Shown: positions 1-11,107 of the stretch, in pieces
How positions within the stretch are numbered: position 1 is the first letter of the stretch
Layout of the letters: each line of letters opens with the position of its first letter
Origin: Mesostigma viride
Taxonomy: Eukaryota > Streptophyta > Mesostigmatophyceae > Mesostigmatales > Mesostigmataceae
NCBI GenBank assembly: GCA_009746045.1
Contig: RPFO01000380.1
Span: forward strand, 1,929,899-1,993,898
Length of the DNA: 64,000 nucleotides
Direction: 5' to 3'
Notes under the pieces: model-generated
The model's database searches: none
What the model was told of the DNA's origin: nothing
The model's input: the letters and a program-made list of their open reading frames with translations, nothing else
Program-made: the position numbers and the translations under genes

Positions 1-429
1 ACGGAGTTCTCACCTTCCACCAGGTCGAAGTTCTTGACGTTGACGTTAAGGCTGCGCTTGCATGCACATGGCGAGCTCGGCCTCCTCGCAAAGGCCGAGC
101 GTCTGCTGCTGGAGCTAGCTGTGCTGCGACGTACGGCGGAGGCGGTACATGGTGGTGGAGGTGGTGTGGTGCTTCAGCATGTCCGGCCGGGGTGGAAGGA
201 GCATCGCCTGCCGGGCGGCAGCGAGGGTTGGCTGAATTGGCGGCAATGTCCTTCACCGTGACCGCCTGGGCAGTGAGGCCTGCGGTGTTTTGCAGGCTCT
301 CGGTGGCGATGGCGTTGCATCCTTGAGGCGCTGGTCGATGTCGAGGAGCTGGGCTTTGATCAATGTCGGCGTTGGAGGTGGAGGCGGGCAGTGGTGGAGG
401 CGAGGAGGGTGGAGTTGGCGGTGGAGATG
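1..429 (-). pseudogene. decayed LINE ORF1, distal part
   Basis: Read on the minus strand, this stretch gives broken frames of Ala/Leu/Thr/Gln-rich coiled-coil sequence, for example IKAQLLDIDQRLKD. It resembles the coiled-coil middle of the LINE ORF1 at 56192-57558. It ends at the left edge of the 9.2-kb DNA transposon and continues from 9663-9900 on the other side, so the transposon split an already decayed ORF1. There is no intact frame and the 3' part lies outside the window. The family assignment rests on composition and the matching other half. Confidence 0.4.
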
Positions 430-461
430 CCCTAGCCTAATATGGATTTGTACTACAGCAC
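430..461 (+). repeat. left terminal inverted repeat
   Basis: This 32-bp end matches the reverse complement of 9631-9662 with one mismatch (C versus G at position 27 of the repeat). It is directly preceded by the ATG target duplication at 427-429. Confidence 0.85.
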
Positions 462-540
462 TAGTACCAATTGGTTTTTTTTCAACATTGTTATTTAATG
501 CCTCTCATAGGTCCAAAGCATGGAGGTCAGTGTCCCAACA

Positions 541-905
541 TGTGGTGACACCGTGACACCGTGACACCGTGACACCGTGACACCGTGACATCACAACACT
601 AGCATTTCACAGTTTGTATGATGTCACATGGTAATGTGACGTTCAGCACTGGTATCATGATGTCCACATGTAAGCTAAAGCGCTGCCCAACATGACGTGA
701 CACCGTGACATCATGACACCGTGACACCGTGACATCACAACACTAGCTAGCATTTCACAGTTTGTATGATGTCACAAGGTAATGTGATGTACAGCACTGA
801 TATCATGATGTCCACATGTAAGCTAAAGCGCTGCCCAACATGACGTGACACCGCACGACATCATGACACCGTGACATCGTGACACCGTGACATCGTGACA
901 CCGTG
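541..905 (+). repeat. left subterminal GTGACACC array
   Basis: Runs of the octamer GTGACACC with GTGACATC variants are interleaved with two copies of a roughly 160-bp spacer that starts at ACATCACAACACTAGC. The orientation is opposite to the array at 8850-9545, as expected for subterminal transposase-binding repeats. Confidence 0.8.
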
Positions 906-1631
906 ACATTGAATCTTGCTATGTATGGAGATATCGTTTTTCACTTCTCTAACTTGAGTAATGCAAGCACAAGGCAACATAATTAGTTTTGAACCCCTGA
1001 AAAGAAAGAACCTTACATGCCCTACGTCTCAGAACACTGTTGCATCATGCATGACACCAGGACACGGTGACAAAGTGGCATGGCACAAGATACAACTGCA
1101 TTTGACACCAAATATTGATAAGGCTAAACAACTAGCCTTCATTCCTAAATAGCCATGCATGCATCACATTCTTTACTGAAATATGACATGGATCTACTAA
1201 GTCAACCATGCAGTCACATGTGAGTCTCAAACCATTAAAACAGGTATGCGCATATGTGTATTCCATCTGGGTTTGATGCCCAGGCGCATACCATTAATTA
1301 GACAACTAGTCCAAAACAATGCATGTCTCACTTAATAGTCATCATAATACACATCTTGTTCCAGATTGTTATTTGGTATTTCACCAGACGCCTCCGAGGC
1401 ACTGCGTCCGATGATGCCTGGTGCAAAACAATAGCATTTATAGCACGCAAAACAAGAAAGCAAAACAAGAAAGTTACGTATTTTCTCCGACACCAAACGT
1501 CATCGTATGACCCTCCATGCAGCAGCCTCGTGCAAGCTGAATTGCATAGAAGCTGCAACTACTATTCTATTCATGAAAGCATACAGGCAGGCAGTCGACA
1601 TCCCAAGCAGGATAACCCCCCTAAACAACAA
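906..1631. other. AT-rich transposon interior, no gene recognised
   Basis: Only short open frames are present and none resembles a known family. The stretch may hold introns or the 3' end of the minus-strand gene whose 5' exon is at 1790-3750. Confidence 0.4.
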
Positions 1632-1736
1632 CCCCTCGCGGGGGGCGCGTGAAAACGGCAAAGGCAAAGCGGAGCCCGCCGCCTTTGGGCGGGCTCCGCT
1701 TTGCCTTTGCCGTTTTCACGCGCCCCCCGCGAGGGG
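1632..1736. repeat. 49-bp perfect inverted repeat (hairpin)
   Basis: Arms 1632-1680 and 1688-1736 are exact reverse complements separated by a 7-nt loop (GCCTTTG). The arms are GC-rich and begin CCCCTCGCGGGGGGCGCG. On the minus strand the hairpin lies just downstream of the candidate splice donor at 1789. It could be a small foldback element or a structured cis signal. Confidence 0.9.
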
Positions 1737-1789
1737 AAATTTTTTTTGGAAAATGGGGCAAACCAAGGGGGTTTTCTTACGGAATTTAC

Positions 1790-3750
1790 CTGCGATCTTC
1801 CTTGCGATGCAGTTTTGCCTGGTCGCTCGCGCTCCCCGTCCGAACCGCCATCAGAGGCTGCATTAATTCTATTAACCCCTAAATGGTCTGGCTGCCGATT
1901 TTCCGCCTAAAACTGAGTTACAGCCGACACGTCGGCCCCTTCTCGGGGGACCAAATGCCGCCAAAACTATTGAGAATTAGGAAAAGTTTAGCTGAGAAGA
2001 TCGAAAGTTTATAATTTTCCTCACAGCATGGTACTAGGGTTTGCATACTTCTGACAAAGTTATAGAGGTGTTCTGGTCGGTCAAAGTACAAGGGGTCAGG
2101 GTACTATTTCGCGTACAACGTGCATTCCGGAAAACGACGACCTGGCCATGGCGGCTTGCGCCCACGCATGGCATTTACGTTTTCGTTCGAATTTTCTGAC
2201 CAAACTCAGGAAATTGATTTTATACGTCCTAAAGATGATACAGGCCAATTTTTGGTTCGCGGGAATGCCATTTGATAGGTGTCGGCAGCGTTCTTGCTGG
2301 AAAAAACTGCGATCAGGCCGGACGATAGAAACCTTGACAGCAATACCTTTCCGGCGTATTTTAAAGGATATATTGGTTTCTTTGTACTTTTTATGATACA
2401 TAGTAGTCGTAAACGTGCAAGGGTGGCCAGAAATCGCCGAATCCAGCGACCATGCTGCACAACTTTGGCGTGCCGAAATGCGCCATTTTGCGGCTACCGC
2501 CTGGGCCAAGGTAACGCCATCCATGCCTGGTAAAGCTTAATCATCGTTTTCCTATCGATGTTTGACGTTTATATATACGTTCTAGCTTGTGTAGCACATT
2601 CTTTTTGCATTATTCATGCTCTTTCTTGAGCCTGGCCTGGCCCCTTTCTAAAACACCCTTCTTAGATGCTTCCATCAGTCAGTTGACCTGCCACAGGGTG
2701 ATGGTGATAAGTTTTAGAGGCTGTATGGGTTTGAATACCTCCATATATGTTTGTTATACATTTCCCACACACATATTGCATGAGTGTGAGGCAGTTGGCT
2801 GGTCTCTGTGGCATCATCAAGCATGTAACCGGTGAGTAGAAGCTTCCCATTGTCAGCATGTGCCACCAGGTGTGCTGGCCATCACCTGGCAAGCTTTAGC
2901 AGCTTAGGCCTAGTTTATGCTTGCTAGGGCAAGCTGAAATAGGCTTAAAATCACTAGTTTGTTGGTGGCTGCCTCCTAGAATGCATGCCTTGCGTAGGGT
3001 ATCCGTACCACGTTACCTACGTGCATGGACAAGGTGGCACCTGCACATAGGTGTCATGTAAGGGCAGTGTGATGATGCAGTTATGTTTCCCCATCATTGT
3101 GGAAGGGAAATGTACTGTGTGGCATGGTTGGGGGCCATATTAGTAGGTATTAGTAGGTAGTATGCCCACTCCTACCCCCTTGGTTGCTTTTTACCAACGG
3201 TACCCCTATGGGCTGTACTGGGTGTAACTGCTGGTATACCCACCCAAATGATGACCCCAATGGCTCAAACTGTTCAGCAACTAATTGTTTATCATCCCTG
3301 AAGTGGTAGGTGCCTAGCTCTTACAACATAATTCAAAATGCACATTCTACCAAAAATGAAAACGCTCGTCTTGACCCCCCTGACTTTGACGGCAGTAATA
3401 CATGGCCTACCCTGCATATATGTAAGGTTGTGATATACCAACCCGAAGGGCAACTCATGGACATGCTTGGCCCCCAAGGACAGCCATTGGATATGGGTGG
3501 GTTGGATGGCATCTGGTTTGCAAAATTGTGAAGTTACAGCCGATGCATCGGCAGTATTTCTGCCCATTTAGGGGTTAAGCTCATTCAGCGCGCCCCGGAC
3601 GTACACGGTTGATTTCTTATCTTTTGGTTGTTCATCTGCCTTCCCGTCTACAGCAGCGCCATCATCGGCTGTCTCGGCATGCTCTGCACGTTCATCCGAG
3701 CCATACTGTTCATGGATTTCTGCCGGCGGCTGCTGTTCGCCGCTAGCCAT
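1790..3750 (-). pseudogene. transposon-borne minus-strand ORF split by an insertion
   Basis: The ATG at 3748-3750 opens an acidic, Glu/Asp/Lys-rich frame beginning MASGEQQPPAEIHEQYGSDE. It stops inside the terminal repeat of the 1.70-kb insertion (stop in CCCCTAA). If the insertion and one TA are removed, the same frame continues without a stop at 1874 and reaches a splice-donor-like CAG|GTAAAT at about 1789. The frame therefore predates the insertion. No domain is recognised. It could be a second, accessory protein of the 9.2-kb element; later exons were not found. Confidence 0.5.
1875..3575. mobile_element. 1.70-kb TIR element with TA target duplication
   Basis: The termini are ACCCCTAAATGG (1875-1886) and its reverse complement (3564-3575), flanked by TA at 1873-1874 and 3576-3577. 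Removing the element restores an open frame in the surrounding minus-strand ORF, which supports the boundaries. Internally, a 142-codon minus-strand open frame (2096-2524) shows no recognised domain, so the element may be non-autonomous. The TA duplication would fit Tc1/mariner-like elements. Confidence 0.65.
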
Positions 3751-4280
3751 CGCAGCTATATCCTATCAAACTCCGCTGTCCTAAAAACACGAACAAATAC
3801 GAGGGCACGCAAATTATCTACGTCGTGCGTCCAGAAGTACTTGTCGAGCTTAATCTGTATATTATTTTGCGTTCAAGTTCTCCGGACCTCGTGACATCGG
3901 GTGCATGCCTTCGTTCCCGAGGTCGATGTCCCGAGGTCCCGAGAACTTGCGGCCCAAATTTAGGTGGTGTCCCGAGGTCCCGACACCTGATTGGCCCGTT
4001 GAGATTCGCTCAGAATCAAGAGCAATCAATGCGGACCACGAGTAGCTCGGACCTCGTGACACCACCTCGGGCCAGGCGGGTGCACTTGCACGCCGATATA
4101 TCGACAACGATGGAAGATTGCATCGGTAAAATGTATTCTAAAGACTTTGACCGAACGACTTTCTTCATTACCGCTGCAACTTTTTTTTCCTGAGCTACCG
4201 CATATTTCCGACCAATTTCAAGGCTGCGTCAGGCTTGGCAGACCCATACTTCGTATATATATGCGTTTGCCCCGAACGTC

Positions 4281-6024
4281 ATGTTTAATGCAGGCTTTGT
4301 GGACTCTAAAGACGCCCACGATGTTGGGGCTTTTATCAGCCTCTGGACATGTACAAACTGCGGTCAGCAGGTGAATGCCGGAACGAGTTCTGCGGCGGGG
4401 TGTGCGAAACAGACATCAAGCGCACGGCAGACATGGATACCTCCGAGCGGTATGTTCCCTTATTCAAATCTACGGGCCAATTCACTCCTTGTTGAATCCC
4501 TGACCTTGTCACGGATGAATATGTTACCAGTTCCCCATCTCCGGAGTTTCTCTTTTGGTCATCTTCTTATCTTACGGGAGGTGCGTCATGAATCGTATAG
4601 CGAGCTACGGTTTCATGGCGAGCCTTTTCTTCACATCAGCGACGTACAGGTTACCTTAGAGGCTAGGGATGTCAAGGAACTCTTCACACGGATATTAGGG
4701 AGGGTGCATGACGGATTGCGGGCAAGATATTACGGGCTGGCTGGCAGCCTTGCAGCGCTATTGCCTCCGATCGATGGCAATGATTTGCAGGCAGGGCTAT
4801 GGATCACAAAGCTGTTGCTTTGCTCTAGTTGTACATGCTGCAATTTATTGGCATTGTGCTCACGGCAAGTAATGTTGCATGACATGGTTGACCACGAAGA
4901 TTGATGGAAAACCTTGAAGCAATTGGTGGCTTTCTTGGATGCTCGATGGCTTCACATGCTTGTGAGTCCATAAAACCCACTGTATACGTGCCCACCATCT
5001 CTAAGCTGAAAGCATCTGCCTTCAACAAGCATCTTAAGACATGCATGCACATGAGAACTGTCATGGTTTGTGGAGAGGGTGGCATATTGCGTGAGAGTGG
5101 AGAGAGGACAGTGGCCGGGCTAGGCCAGCTACCTGTGCTGCCACACGGCCGGGCGGCAAACACTGATGCACAAGCTGCCTTACACGCCAGCACCCAAGCT
5201 GCCTTCACACCCCTGAATGATGAGCAGAGGGCATCCTGGACGGCCGCATCCATGCAGTTCATGCAGTTCAGGCTGTGCGTGCTGGCCAAGGGCACGGGTA
5301 AATGAGCCAATGGCGGGCTATTATTACGCACGTTGCAACCAGCGCCAATGAAGCAACCCAAGCCTGCCCTCCTGACAGGTATGTGTGTTTTGTTTTCTCA
5401 TGTGGTGTGCACAACCAGCAATCCTTTATTTCCCTATGATGCATGTTTGCGGAATTCTGGCAACCTGGCACATGGCCAAACTCCTCAATGTCAGGGGTGG
5501 GAGGGGTTGTTTGTCAAGTGGATAGACACACGCACATGCTCAACACCTCTTGCTCCAATGCCACTGCCACTCACCCAGAAACTCAGGCACAACCACGCAC
5601 GATCGCTAAGCTGCTAGCCAGAATCGCAGTCCTCACCAAAGTGAGGGATGGGGCACCAGCTAGTTTGACAGTCTGGCTGAGGACGTGCAGGAGTTGAATG
5701 ACATATCTGAAGCAAGTAGTCACGGATGGCTTGGAGAAACATGGTGAAGCATGCATGGGCATGCATCTCATGTTGACAAGGGCCAGAGCAAGAGCATGAG
5801 CACGATGCATGTGCCTATGTAGAGGCCATTGGGCTTGCACTATCTGTTGAAGACAACTGCGGTATTGTGGCCAAGCGGCTCACCGGGGATGTGCAGTGGC
5901 TTCTTCATGCTAGGTATGATGGCGGCCAAGTGCAGTCCTTTGGTGGCATATTTCAAGCCGGCAACCTCGAGGTAGCAACTGAGCAGTGTATGAGCTGTCT
6001 GGCTATGCACCACAGCGCTGGCTG
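4281..6024 (+). other. possible fragmentary multi-exon coding region
   Basis: Several plus-strand segments look protein-like but are not joined in one frame. About 4560-4800 reads REVRHESYSELRFHGEPFLH and onward. About 5170-5300 ends before a GT donor (GGGTAAATG). About 5790-6024 reads EAIGLALSVEDNCGIVAKRL and onward to a stop. No family was recognised. They may be exons of an accessory gene of the transposon or captured host sequence. Confidence 0.25.
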
Positions 6025-6589
6025 AGGAGATCTAGTCCAACTTGGAAGCTGCGTTGCCAGCAACGTGGGCCCCTATAACAGAGACAGGGACATGGGGGCA
6101 TCCATGGTGATGCAGAGGACCATGTGTGGCAACCTTGGTCAGGCGGGCCGGTTGCCAAGGGATGTGCTGCTACCAAATCAAGGCGCACAAAACACATCGC
6201 AACCATGCCGACGGCCGAGATGCCTGGCATCAGATTAGATTATTACATTGCCAAGCTGAGTTTGCGGCTACCGTGCGTGCTGTGGGTTTGAACTGATCAT
6301 GCTAGCCAACGTGACAGTTGGCAGTTCTTATGTCTAACAAGCCCCTACTTGAAAATTGCCTTAGCATGGCCGTATGCACATATATACAACCATGTCTAGC
6401 CACTGTTCATGTTCATATATCTTTGTCTGTGTGTCACAAAAGTTGTGTTATATTATCTGTGCAAGGTCTGAACAGTTAGCAACACAGTTGGTGGGAGTTG
6501 GCCATACCGTTACTAAAGAACTTTGCATCCAAGGTTGAGTGATTAGCTGGAAACTCGCAGGTGTTGCATGGACCAGTGAACCCAATGAC

Positions 6590-7100
6590 ACTTGATGGAC
6601 CTGAAGTTTTGTGCAATGTCTGAAATGACATGATGATTAACATGGGCGCTTGTTTTCAGCCTCACCTGAGCACATCTTGCATGGGAACTGCAAGAAATGT
6701 GGCGGAAATGCAAAAAACGCACATTTTTTCTCACATTTGCTAGCAAGCTGTCAATGAATGAAGTACAACAGACCTGGATTTTTGTGCAATGTCTACTATG
6801 ATGATATTTAATATGCTTGCAAGTTTCCAGCCCCAACTGAGCACATCTTGTATGAAAACTGTCATGAAATGTGTGAAAAAAACGCGAAAAACGTGCATTT
6901 TTGCTAGCATTTGGTGGCATTTTGTTACCAAATACAGTACGATGGACCTGATTTTTTGTGCCATGTCTACATTTATGATGTGTAACGTGATTGCAAATTT
7001 CCAGCCTCGACTGAACACATCTTCCATGGAAACTGCTATGAGATGTGGTGAAACGGTGCGTTTTTGCTAGCATTTGGTGGCAGTTTGTCACCAAATGAGG
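6590..7100 (+). repeat. three imperfect ~180-bp tandem repeats
   Basis: Three diverged copies share blocks around TTTCCAGCC, CTGAGCACATCTT, ATGGAAACTG and GCTAGCATTTGGTGGCA. They lie just upstream of the transposase-like ORF and are AT-richer than the flanks. Confidence 0.7.
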
Positions 7101-7397
7101 TCAGATGACCATGGGACATGGTGCACAGATGGTAGACATGAGCATAAGCCTACATGCAAACAGCCAGGTCAGGAGCTCTTTATTTGCATATCAAATGGTA
7201 TTTGTTTGTATTAAAATCTGGAAAGTTGCTAAAAATAGACATGCCAAAAATAGACCAACCGATGTCGAAAAATTCTGGAAAGTCAAATTCCTTTTACTGG
7301 TGTCATGGACATGCTGCCTACCAATATCTAGCATGTTTGGACTCAATTTGCTCCTTGTAGGGCTTATAAGGGCATTTTTTGGCACTTTCATACCGTT

Positions 7398-8525
7398 GTG
7401 GGCTTGGGTAGCACTGCTGGACGGCGTGTTCGAGGATCCCGTTCAATATCTGCCAGGATTGGGGAGGCCAAAGCGCTTTGTGAGCTATGGATTCGGCGTT
7501 GGTTACGCCCAGCAGTTGAGAAAGATCCTCGAGATGGCCGCAGCATTCTTGAGCAACCCTGCAAGAAGACTTTGTACTCGGAGTATGTTAGGGAGAGACA
7601 AGATTACAATGCACCTGTGGTTAGTATTTCGCTTTTCAGGACAATCTTCAAAGCAGTGGCGACAATCATGGAAGTCCATGTTGAGCGTTTTCGCACAAAG
7701 GTTATGGGTGAATGTTCCCGCTGTCGAAAGCTGAAGGATGCCATTTTGTTTTACCGGACCACTGACCGGGCCAGGTGGGAGGCCAGTAAGGAGAAGTTAG
7801 CTGATCACACTGATTTCTTTAATGGGGAGCGGATGGCTTATCTGCAGCGAAGGTTCGAAGGCGCCAAGCATTTTTTTGTTTCCATAGTCATGGATGGTTT
7901 GGCAAAGATGAAGACAGCGGTTCCAACGAGGGGGAGCGCCTCGAAAGAGTGGCTTAGCAGCCGCCAGCTTCATATACCGTACCAGTTAGTCTGCTCTATT
8001 TTGCACGGGGTGAGGACGTATTTTTGGGTCATCATGCCATGGGTAGCTAATTCTGAGGTTTCTGGTAATTCAGGGCGCGTCACGGCAACAGTGCTCACGC
8101 ATCAGTTGTTGGAAGTGGTTGTTGAGCGTCCATGGGAGAAGTCCACTGATCCTGAGATTCGTGAGTTTGGCCTTGCCCCTAACCTCGTCCTTCAAGTGGA
8201 TGGGGGTGGGGACAACATGAACAACGAGTTGTTGGGGTTCCTAGCTGTTCTCATTGTCCGCCGCCTCTTTGCTCGCATCAGGGTGTGCCGGCTTCCACCG
8301 GGACACACACACAATGATGCTGACCAAAGGTTTGGTTGGTTCATCCGGTGGTACAACGGCATCAAGAACCGTGTGTCAGATCTTCCACCGGTGCTGATGC
8401 TGACGTTTCAAGACGTGCTGCAGGGGCTGAAGCGTGCCTTTGCACAGCAGTGTGCAAGGGTGCATAACAATCAGTGCATGGCTGGTTATCGCGAGGTCAT
8501 GTTTTGCCTGGCATGGTCCCTCTAA
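7398..8525 (+). CDS. DUF7869-like transposase (RNase H-like), 3' exon
   Basis: The open frame is 375 codons. A cysteine-bearing segment GECSRCRKLKD is followed by a helical region ending ERMAYLQRRFEGAKHF, then the strand motif SIVMDGLAKMKTAVP. Further on are an acidic strand LQVDGGGDNMNNE and the signature PPGHTHNDADQRFGW. This order of VDGGGDNxN and GHTHNDxDQ matches the DUF7869 family, which is common in algal and animal transposons; its acidic and His residues are thought to form an RNase H-like active site. The first codon is uncertain: the frame opens with GTG at 7398, acceptor-like AG sites lie nearby, and family members are usually longer, so 5' exons are probably missing. Confidence 0.65.
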   Translation: MGLGSTAGRRVRGSRSISARIGEAKALCELWIRRWLRPAVEKDPRDGRSILEQPCKKTLYSEYVRERQDYNAPVVSISLFRTIFKAVATIMEVHVERFRTKVMGECSRCRKLKDAILFYRTTDRARWEASKEKLADHTDFFNGERMAYLQRRFEGAKHFFVSIVMDGLAKMKTAVPTRGSASKEWLSSRQLHIPYQLVCSILHGVRTYFWVIMPWVANSEVSGNSGRVTATVLTHQLLEVVVERPWEKSTDPEIREFGLAPNLVLQVDGGGDNMNNELLGFLAVLIVRRLFARIRVCRLPPGHTHNDADQRFGWFIRWYNGIKNRVSDLPPVLMLTFQDVLQGLKRAFAQQCARVHNNQCMAGYREVMFCLAWSL

Positions 8526-8826
8526 TGATGACTCTATGTCATAAATGTCCCTCACTATAACGACTCAATGAGAATGTGTTATAATTTTTCATTTTAAGTT
8601 AGACATGTATGATGTCAATGAGGCACCCATGAATATACTTAGTTGTCTCTTTTATACAGTCACATGATGTGTTCCCACGTACCATGCTGAAATAAATTAT
8701 GTGCATGCTTAAATATTGTCAAGGCAAGCAGCAATTAATAAACGCTTAGCTGCAATTTGTGAATGCTTACATGTGTATAGTTAGACAACTACAATGTCAA
8801 TACAATTCTGCAAAGATGTGTCTTTA

Positions 8827-9545
8827 CATGCAATATGAGGCGCCATGGTGGTGTCACGGTGTCACGGTGTCACGGTGTCACGGTGTCACGGAGTCACGGT
8901 GTCCAGGTCATCTAGGGCAACCTTGTCATTATCAAATAGACATATAATCCCCATTACTTAATCACTAAATGTGCAAAGATGTGTGTTTACATGCAATATG
9001 AGGCGCCATGGTGGTGTCACGGTGTCACGGTGTCACGGTGTCACGGTGTCACGGTGTCACGTTGTCCAGGTCATCTAGGGCAACCTTGTCATCATCAAAT
9101 AGACATATAATCCCCATTACTTAATCACTAAATGTGCAAAGATGTGTGTTTACATGCAATATGAGGCGCCATGGTGGTGTCACGGTGTCACGGTGTCACG
9201 GTGTCACGGTGTCACGGAGTCACGGTGTCCAGGTCATCTAGGGCAACCTTGTCATTATCAAATAGACATATAATCCCCATTACTTAATCACTAAATGTGC
9301 AAAGATGTGTGTTTACATGCAATATGAGGCGCCATGGTGGTGTCACGGTGTCACGGTGTCACGGTGTCACGGTGTCACGGTGTCACGGTGTCACGTTGTC
9401 CAGGTCATCTAGGGCAACCTTGTCATCATCAAATAGACATATAATCCCCATTACTTAATCACTAAATGTGCAAAGATGTGTGTTTACATGCAATATGAGG
9501 CGCCATGGTGGTGTCACGGTGTCACGGTGTCACGGTGTCACAGGT
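8827..9545 (-). repeat. right subterminal array, five ~165-bp units with GGTGTCAC runs
   Basis: The block CATGCAATATGAGGCGCC recurs about every 163-171 bp (near 8827, 8990, 9153, 9316, 9487). Each is followed by four to eight copies of GGTGTCAC and then a unique-like spacer (GTCCAGGTCATCTAGGGC onward). The octamer is the reverse complement of the left array, so the arrays point inward from both termini. Confidence 0.85.
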
Positions 9546-9630
9546 CCTATGAACTTCCCCTTCCTCAAAGACTTTAGTTGAGATGTTAGATGCATAGAAA
9601 TGCAACTTTGAAAAATGAAGTACAAATGGC

Positions 9631-9662
9631 GTGCTCTAGTACAAATCCATATTAGGCTAGGG
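9631..9662 (-). repeat. right terminal inverted repeat
   Basis: This is the inverted copy of 430-461 with one mismatch. It is followed by the ATG duplication at 9663-9665. Confidence 0.85.
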
Positions 9663-9900
9663 ATGCGGTGTGGAGCTCGGCAGTCAGCGTGCAACCCATG
9701 CATGCAGGGCTGCCATGTGCATCTGCAGCGAGGGGAGTCACGTGCTGCTCGACGGCATCCTTCCCGCGGATGGTGTGGGTCACAGAGGTGGGGGAAACGA
9801 TCTGGGCGTCAGAGCGACCGCGATCGGGAGGGAGCCAAGGGCGATCTGTTGCAAGTAGGGACAGGCACTCACAGGTGAGGCTGTGCAGCTTTGCAGCCAA
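9663..9900 (-). pseudogene. decayed LINE ORF1, proximal part
   Basis: The minus-strand frame contains IRGKDAVEQHVTPLAAD. It parallels the ORF1 segment DDIRAVLEEHVTWPLAE encoded near 56670 and then runs into LTAELHTA at the transposon edge. Together with 1-429 it is the split target of the 9.2-kb transposon. Confidence 0.5.
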
Positions 9901-11097
9901 ACCGGTCGTGCTAGTGCCACGTGACGGCAGGCGAAGGCCGCGGCCCTCCCGACTCTTGATTGAGTTGGTAGCACAAATCCAAAAGCGTGCCTTCGACTGT
10001 ACCTTACACTAAAGCTTCTCGATCACTGTCATGCACATGCAAGTCCAGGCAGGCCACAGATCGAGTGCGCGCTAGCCCTCTCCGCATCATGCATGGTGCG
10101 GGCGCAACTACAACAAGAATTAATTAGTAGGCTGACACAAAGAGCTGGATGCTATGAATATATGCCGAGGTATACCGCGTATACATATGCATGTGGTCAG
10201 GACGTATGTACAGCTAGGCCGAGGGGCTAGCAAATGGCCTTGATGACCCAGGGCTGATCAAACGCCATCAGTCACGTACATACATGCCTTTCCAATTGCC
10301 CCCCCGCGGGCTCCCTCGGAATAAGCAATTGGCTGTTTAATTAATAGCTACTGAGATGCCGTGCCGGCATCTATCAATTAAACAGCTGATTTCTTATTCC
10401 GAGGGAGCCCGCGGGAGAGCTAGTTTCGATCCACACTAATTACATTGTAATTGACATGTAAATAGGTCCGGCACGTACCTGCCCAGCCAGTAGCAAACCT
10501 GGTGCTAGCTAGGTTCTCGGGCCGGGCTGGTCTTCAGTGCCGGATGTTGTAGTTAAATGCAGGCCACTGATCGATCGCGGCGTTGCTTGCGCTGCTGGCC
10601 AGACCAGCATATCAGCTAGCTAGGTCGTCGTCAAGTGCCGCGCGGACCAAGTGGAGTTCTTCAGCTTCTTGCGGCGAGAGAGGAACGTACCGTGACATAG
10701 CTAGCTTGCAAGGCATGCGCACGGCGATGTCGCTGAAGCTAGCTGGTGGGGGTTGCCAGCCTTGTCCCATGATTTGGCCGGCGGGCGGTGGGCACCCTGC
10801 ATGCGCAACTTGCCATACCTTGAGCACAGCTAGCTCCAGTCGATTGTCCTTGAGCTTGTAGCGAGAAGAGAGTCGAGGTTGTCTCCTGCTCGCATATGTC
10901 GAAGACGATGACCAGCCCGGCAGCGGCGGCGACCTTTAAACGATCGGCAGCAACGTTCGCGGCACTTGTCCTCCAGCACTCCTGTAGCTATCCATTATGT
11001 ACGAGGCACTATAGCAGGGCAATTTTGTTTATATACCGGTTCGTTTAGGGCTGTGTGGTCGATGTTTGTGATCGACGTATAGATGTATGGCCTAGCC
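9901..11097. other. intergenic, no gene recognised
   Basis: The sequence is mixed in composition with many GCATGC and CTAGCTAG words. It holds the inverted repeat at 10303-10415 but no convincing coding frame or RNA gene. Confidence 0.5.
10303..10415. repeat. ~43-bp near-perfect inverted repeat (MITE-like)
   Basis: The outer arms begin CCCGCGGGCTCCCTCGGAAT at 10303 and end with the complement at 10415. They extend through GCTGTTTAATTRATAG with a few mismatches around a ~27-nt centre. It could be a small foldback element or a hairpin-forming RNA; no target duplication was resolved. Confidence 0.7.
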
Positions 11098-11107
11098 ATG
11101 ATGCATG

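Larger units (their letters stand above)
430..9662 (+). mobile_element. 9.23-kb TIR DNA transposon with DUF7869-like transposase
   Basis: The ends are inverted copies starting CCCTAGCCTAATATGGATTT (430-461 and 9631-9662, 32 bp, one mismatch). Both ends are flanked by ATG (427-429 and 9663-9665), a 3-bp target duplication. Inside each end lie satellite-like arrays of the same octamer in opposite orientation: GTGACACC on the left and GGTGTCAC on the right. A transposase-like ORF lies at 7398-8525 and a disrupted minus-strand ORF at 1790-3750. The 3-bp duplication and repetitive subterminal regions resemble CACTA/EnSpm elements, but the terminus is CCCTA, so the superfamily is an inference. Confidence 0.82.

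Noticed and set aside
7105-7734. 209-codon plus-strand frame overlapping the transposase
   Set aside because: The overlapping frame carries the DUF7869-like motifs; this one has none.
8850-9545. Regularly spaced repeats considered as a CRISPR-like array
   Set aside because: The spacers are themselves repeated and the host is eukaryotic. The array is a transposon subterminal satellite.
430-9662. KDZ or Zisupton superfamily for the large transposon
   Set aside because: Those make 8-bp target duplications. Only a 3-bp duplication fits here.
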